From Streptomyces sp. NBC_01217 (lineage in GTDB: Bacteria; Actinomycetota; Actinomycetes; Streptomycetales; Streptomycetaceae), in contig NZ_CP108538.1 in the NCBI RefSeq assembly GCF_035994185.1, positions 7,443,501 through 7,507,500 on the forward strand: a DNA stretch of 64,000 nucleotides. The letters run 5' to 3'. Positions within the stretch are counted from its first letter, which is position 1. Every line of letters begins with the position of its first letter. The notes under the pieces were generated by a model. That model was not told the DNA's origin. It worked only from the letters and a program-made list of their open reading frames with translations, and made no database searches. Below, piece by piece: positions 62,814-64,000 of the stretch. Both the position numbers and the translations under genes were made by a program.

Positions 62814-64000
62814 GACAGCGCCTCTTCGGAGGCGCGGGACGCCCAGGTGGCGAACCGCTCGCCGTCCTCGCGCTCCGCCTGGAAGCGCCCCAGGACCCGC
62901 TCGATGTAGTCGGGCAGCTCGGCCGAAGTGACCTTCAGGCCACGGACCTTGCGCCCGAATCCGGCGTCCAGGCCCAGCGCGCCGCCCAGGTGCACCTGGA
63001 AGCCCTCGACCTGATCGCCGTTGCTGTCCAGTATCAGCTGGCCCTTGAGGCCGATGTCGGCGACCTGGATACGGGCGCAGGCGTTGGGGCAGCCGTTGAT
63101 GTTGATGGTGATCGGTTCGTCGAACTCCGGGATGCGCCGCTCCAGTTCGTCGATCAATGAGGCGCCGCGCGCCTTCGTCTCGACGATGGCGAGCTTGCAG
63201 AACTCGATGCCGGTGCAGGCCATCGTGCCGCGCCGGAACGGCGAGGGCGTGACGCGCAGATCGAGTGCCTCCAGCCCCGCGATCAGGGAGTCGACCCGGT
63301 CCTCGGTGACGTCGAGCACGATCATCTTCTGCTCGGCGGTGGTACGGAGCCGGCCCGAGCCGTGCGCGTCGGCCAGCTCGGCGATCTTGGTGAGGGTCGC
63401 GCCGTCCACGCGTCCGACGCGCGGGGCGAAACCGACGTAGAAGCGGCCGTCCTTCTGTTTGTGCACACCGAGGTGGTCGCGCCAGGTGCCCTGCGGCTGC
63501 TCGGGCGCCGGGCCGTCGACCAGCTTCCGCTGGAGGTACTCGTCCTCCAGGACCTGCCGGAACTTCTCGGCGCCCCAGTCGGCGACCAGGAACTTCAGCC
63601 GGGCACGGGTGCGCAGCCGACGGTAGCCGTAGTCGCGGAAGACGCCGATGACACCGCCGTAGACGTCGGGCACCTCCTCCAGCGGCACCCAGGCGCCGAG
63701 CCGCACGCCCAGCTTGGGGTTGGTGGAGAGTCCGCCGCCGACCCAGAGGTCGAAGCCGGGGCCGTGCTCGGGGTGGTCCACGCCGACGAACGCGATGTCG
63801 TTGATCTCGTGCGCGACATCGAGCTGCGGGGAGCCGGAGACCGCGGACTTGAACTTGCGGGGCAGGTTGGAGAAGTCGGGGTTGCCGATGAACCGCCGCT
63901 GGATCTCGTCGATGGCCCACGAGCCGTCGATGATCTCGTTCTCCGCGATGCCGGCCACCGGGGAGCCGAGGATCACACGGGGCGTGTCACCGCAGGCCTC
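62810..64000 (-). CDS. sir: Nitrite/sulfite reductase (siroheme type), start outside window
   Basis: Reduces sulfite to sulfide with six electrons, probably from ferredoxin. Only the C-terminal 396 codons lie in the window; the frame continues past base 64000 with EACGDTPRVILGSPVAG. Siroheme/[4Fe-4S] ligands are visible in TMACTGIEFCKLAIVETK-like MACTGIEFCKLAI and ININGCPNACARIQV. The DLWVGGGLSTNPKLGVRLGA segment is typical of the second ferredoxin-type repeat. First gene of the cys-ssu block; its stop overlaps the zinc-ribbon start (ATGA). Confidence 0.95.
   Translation of the reverse strand, partial: EACGDTPRVILGSPVAGIAENEIIDGSWAIDEIQRRFIGNPDFSNLPRKFKSAVSGSPQLDVAHEINDIAFVGVDHPEHGPGFDLWVGGGLSTNPKLGVRLGAWVPLEEVPDVYGGVIGVFRDYGYRRLRTRARLKFLVADWGAEKFRQVLEDEYLQRKLVDGPAPEQPQGTWRDHLGVHKQKDGRFYVGFAPRVGRVDGATLTKIAELADAHGSGRLRTTAEQKMIVLDVTEDRVDSLIAGLEALDLRVTPSPFRRGTMACTGIEFCKLAIVETKARGASLIDELERRIPEFDEPITININGCPNACARIQVADIGLKGQLILDSNGDQVEGFQVHLGGALGLDAGFGRKVRGLKVTSAELPDYIERVLGRFQAEREDGERFATWASRASEEALS

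Overview
The window is high-GC actinobacterial DNA, almost certainly from a Streptomyces chromosome. The support is strong G/C bias at third codon positions, many GTG starts, leaderless promoters, mycothiol-linked enzymes, F420-dependent enzymes, and a gene order (murC-msrB, treZ/treY/glgX, sir-cysHCDN-ssu) that I recognise from Streptomyces. I found no rRNA, tRNA or CRISPR array. Positions were read by eye from the sequence; family names come from recognition of motifs, not from a search.

Layout. (1) 1-5.4 kb is housekeeping: the tail of a small conserved gene, murC, msrB, a small Cys-rich protein and a solitary GAP1-like protein. (2) 5.6-18.6 kb is accessory and scarred: a SapA-like secreted protein, 1 kb of decayed sequence, a 1541-residue secreted polymorphic toxin (ricin-B lectin, alanine-rich coiled coil, C-terminal nucleic-acid-type deaminase) with a candidate immunity gene, then a complete 2167-bp group II intron sitting inside a decayed IS1182-type transposase, fragments of IS630 and IS1380 transposases, two truncated genes meeting head to head, and a secreted protein made of seven 37-residue repeats. 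(3) 18.6-26.9 kb holds two F420-type oxidoreductases, an internally deleted siderophore permease gene, tdh-kbl for threonine breakdown, a LysR regulator, an MFS exporter and a small membrane protein. (4) 27.1-28.4 kb is a complete IS3-type element with an intact A6G frameshift signal and matching terminal repeats.

(5) 28.6-41.5 kb centres on alpha-glucan and trehalose metabolism (treZ, treY, glgX on the minus strand, a GH1 beta-glucosidase on the plus strand), with a P-loop kinase, an M24 peptidase, an aldo/keto reductase, a GNAT protein and an FHA protein between them. (6) 41.8-55.2 kb holds a HEPN-family protein, a 3'-5' exonuclease, an APH-like kinase, a sugar ABC importer without its own ATPase, a macrolide-type glycosyltransferase behind a TetR-type palindrome, a secreted subtilase, two small conserved genes, a second aldo/keto reductase, a frameshifted panE-like gene and two mycothiol-linked genes. 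(7) 55.3-64.0 kb is one minus-strand sulfur assimilation block: sulfite reductase, a small zinc ribbon, cysH, cysC, cysD, cysN, an ssu-type ABC importer (binding protein, ATPase, permease) and a sirohydrochlorin chelatase. The last supplies the siroheme iron step that the sulfite reductase needs.

How genes work together: the sulfur block carries sulfate or sulfonate sulfur through APS to sulfide. TreY and TreZ turn maltodextrins into trehalose while GlgX debranches glycogen. Tdh and Kbl convert threonine to glycine and acetyl-CoA. The toxin with its downstream small gene looks like an inter-bacterial conflict locus next to a graveyard of mobile elements.
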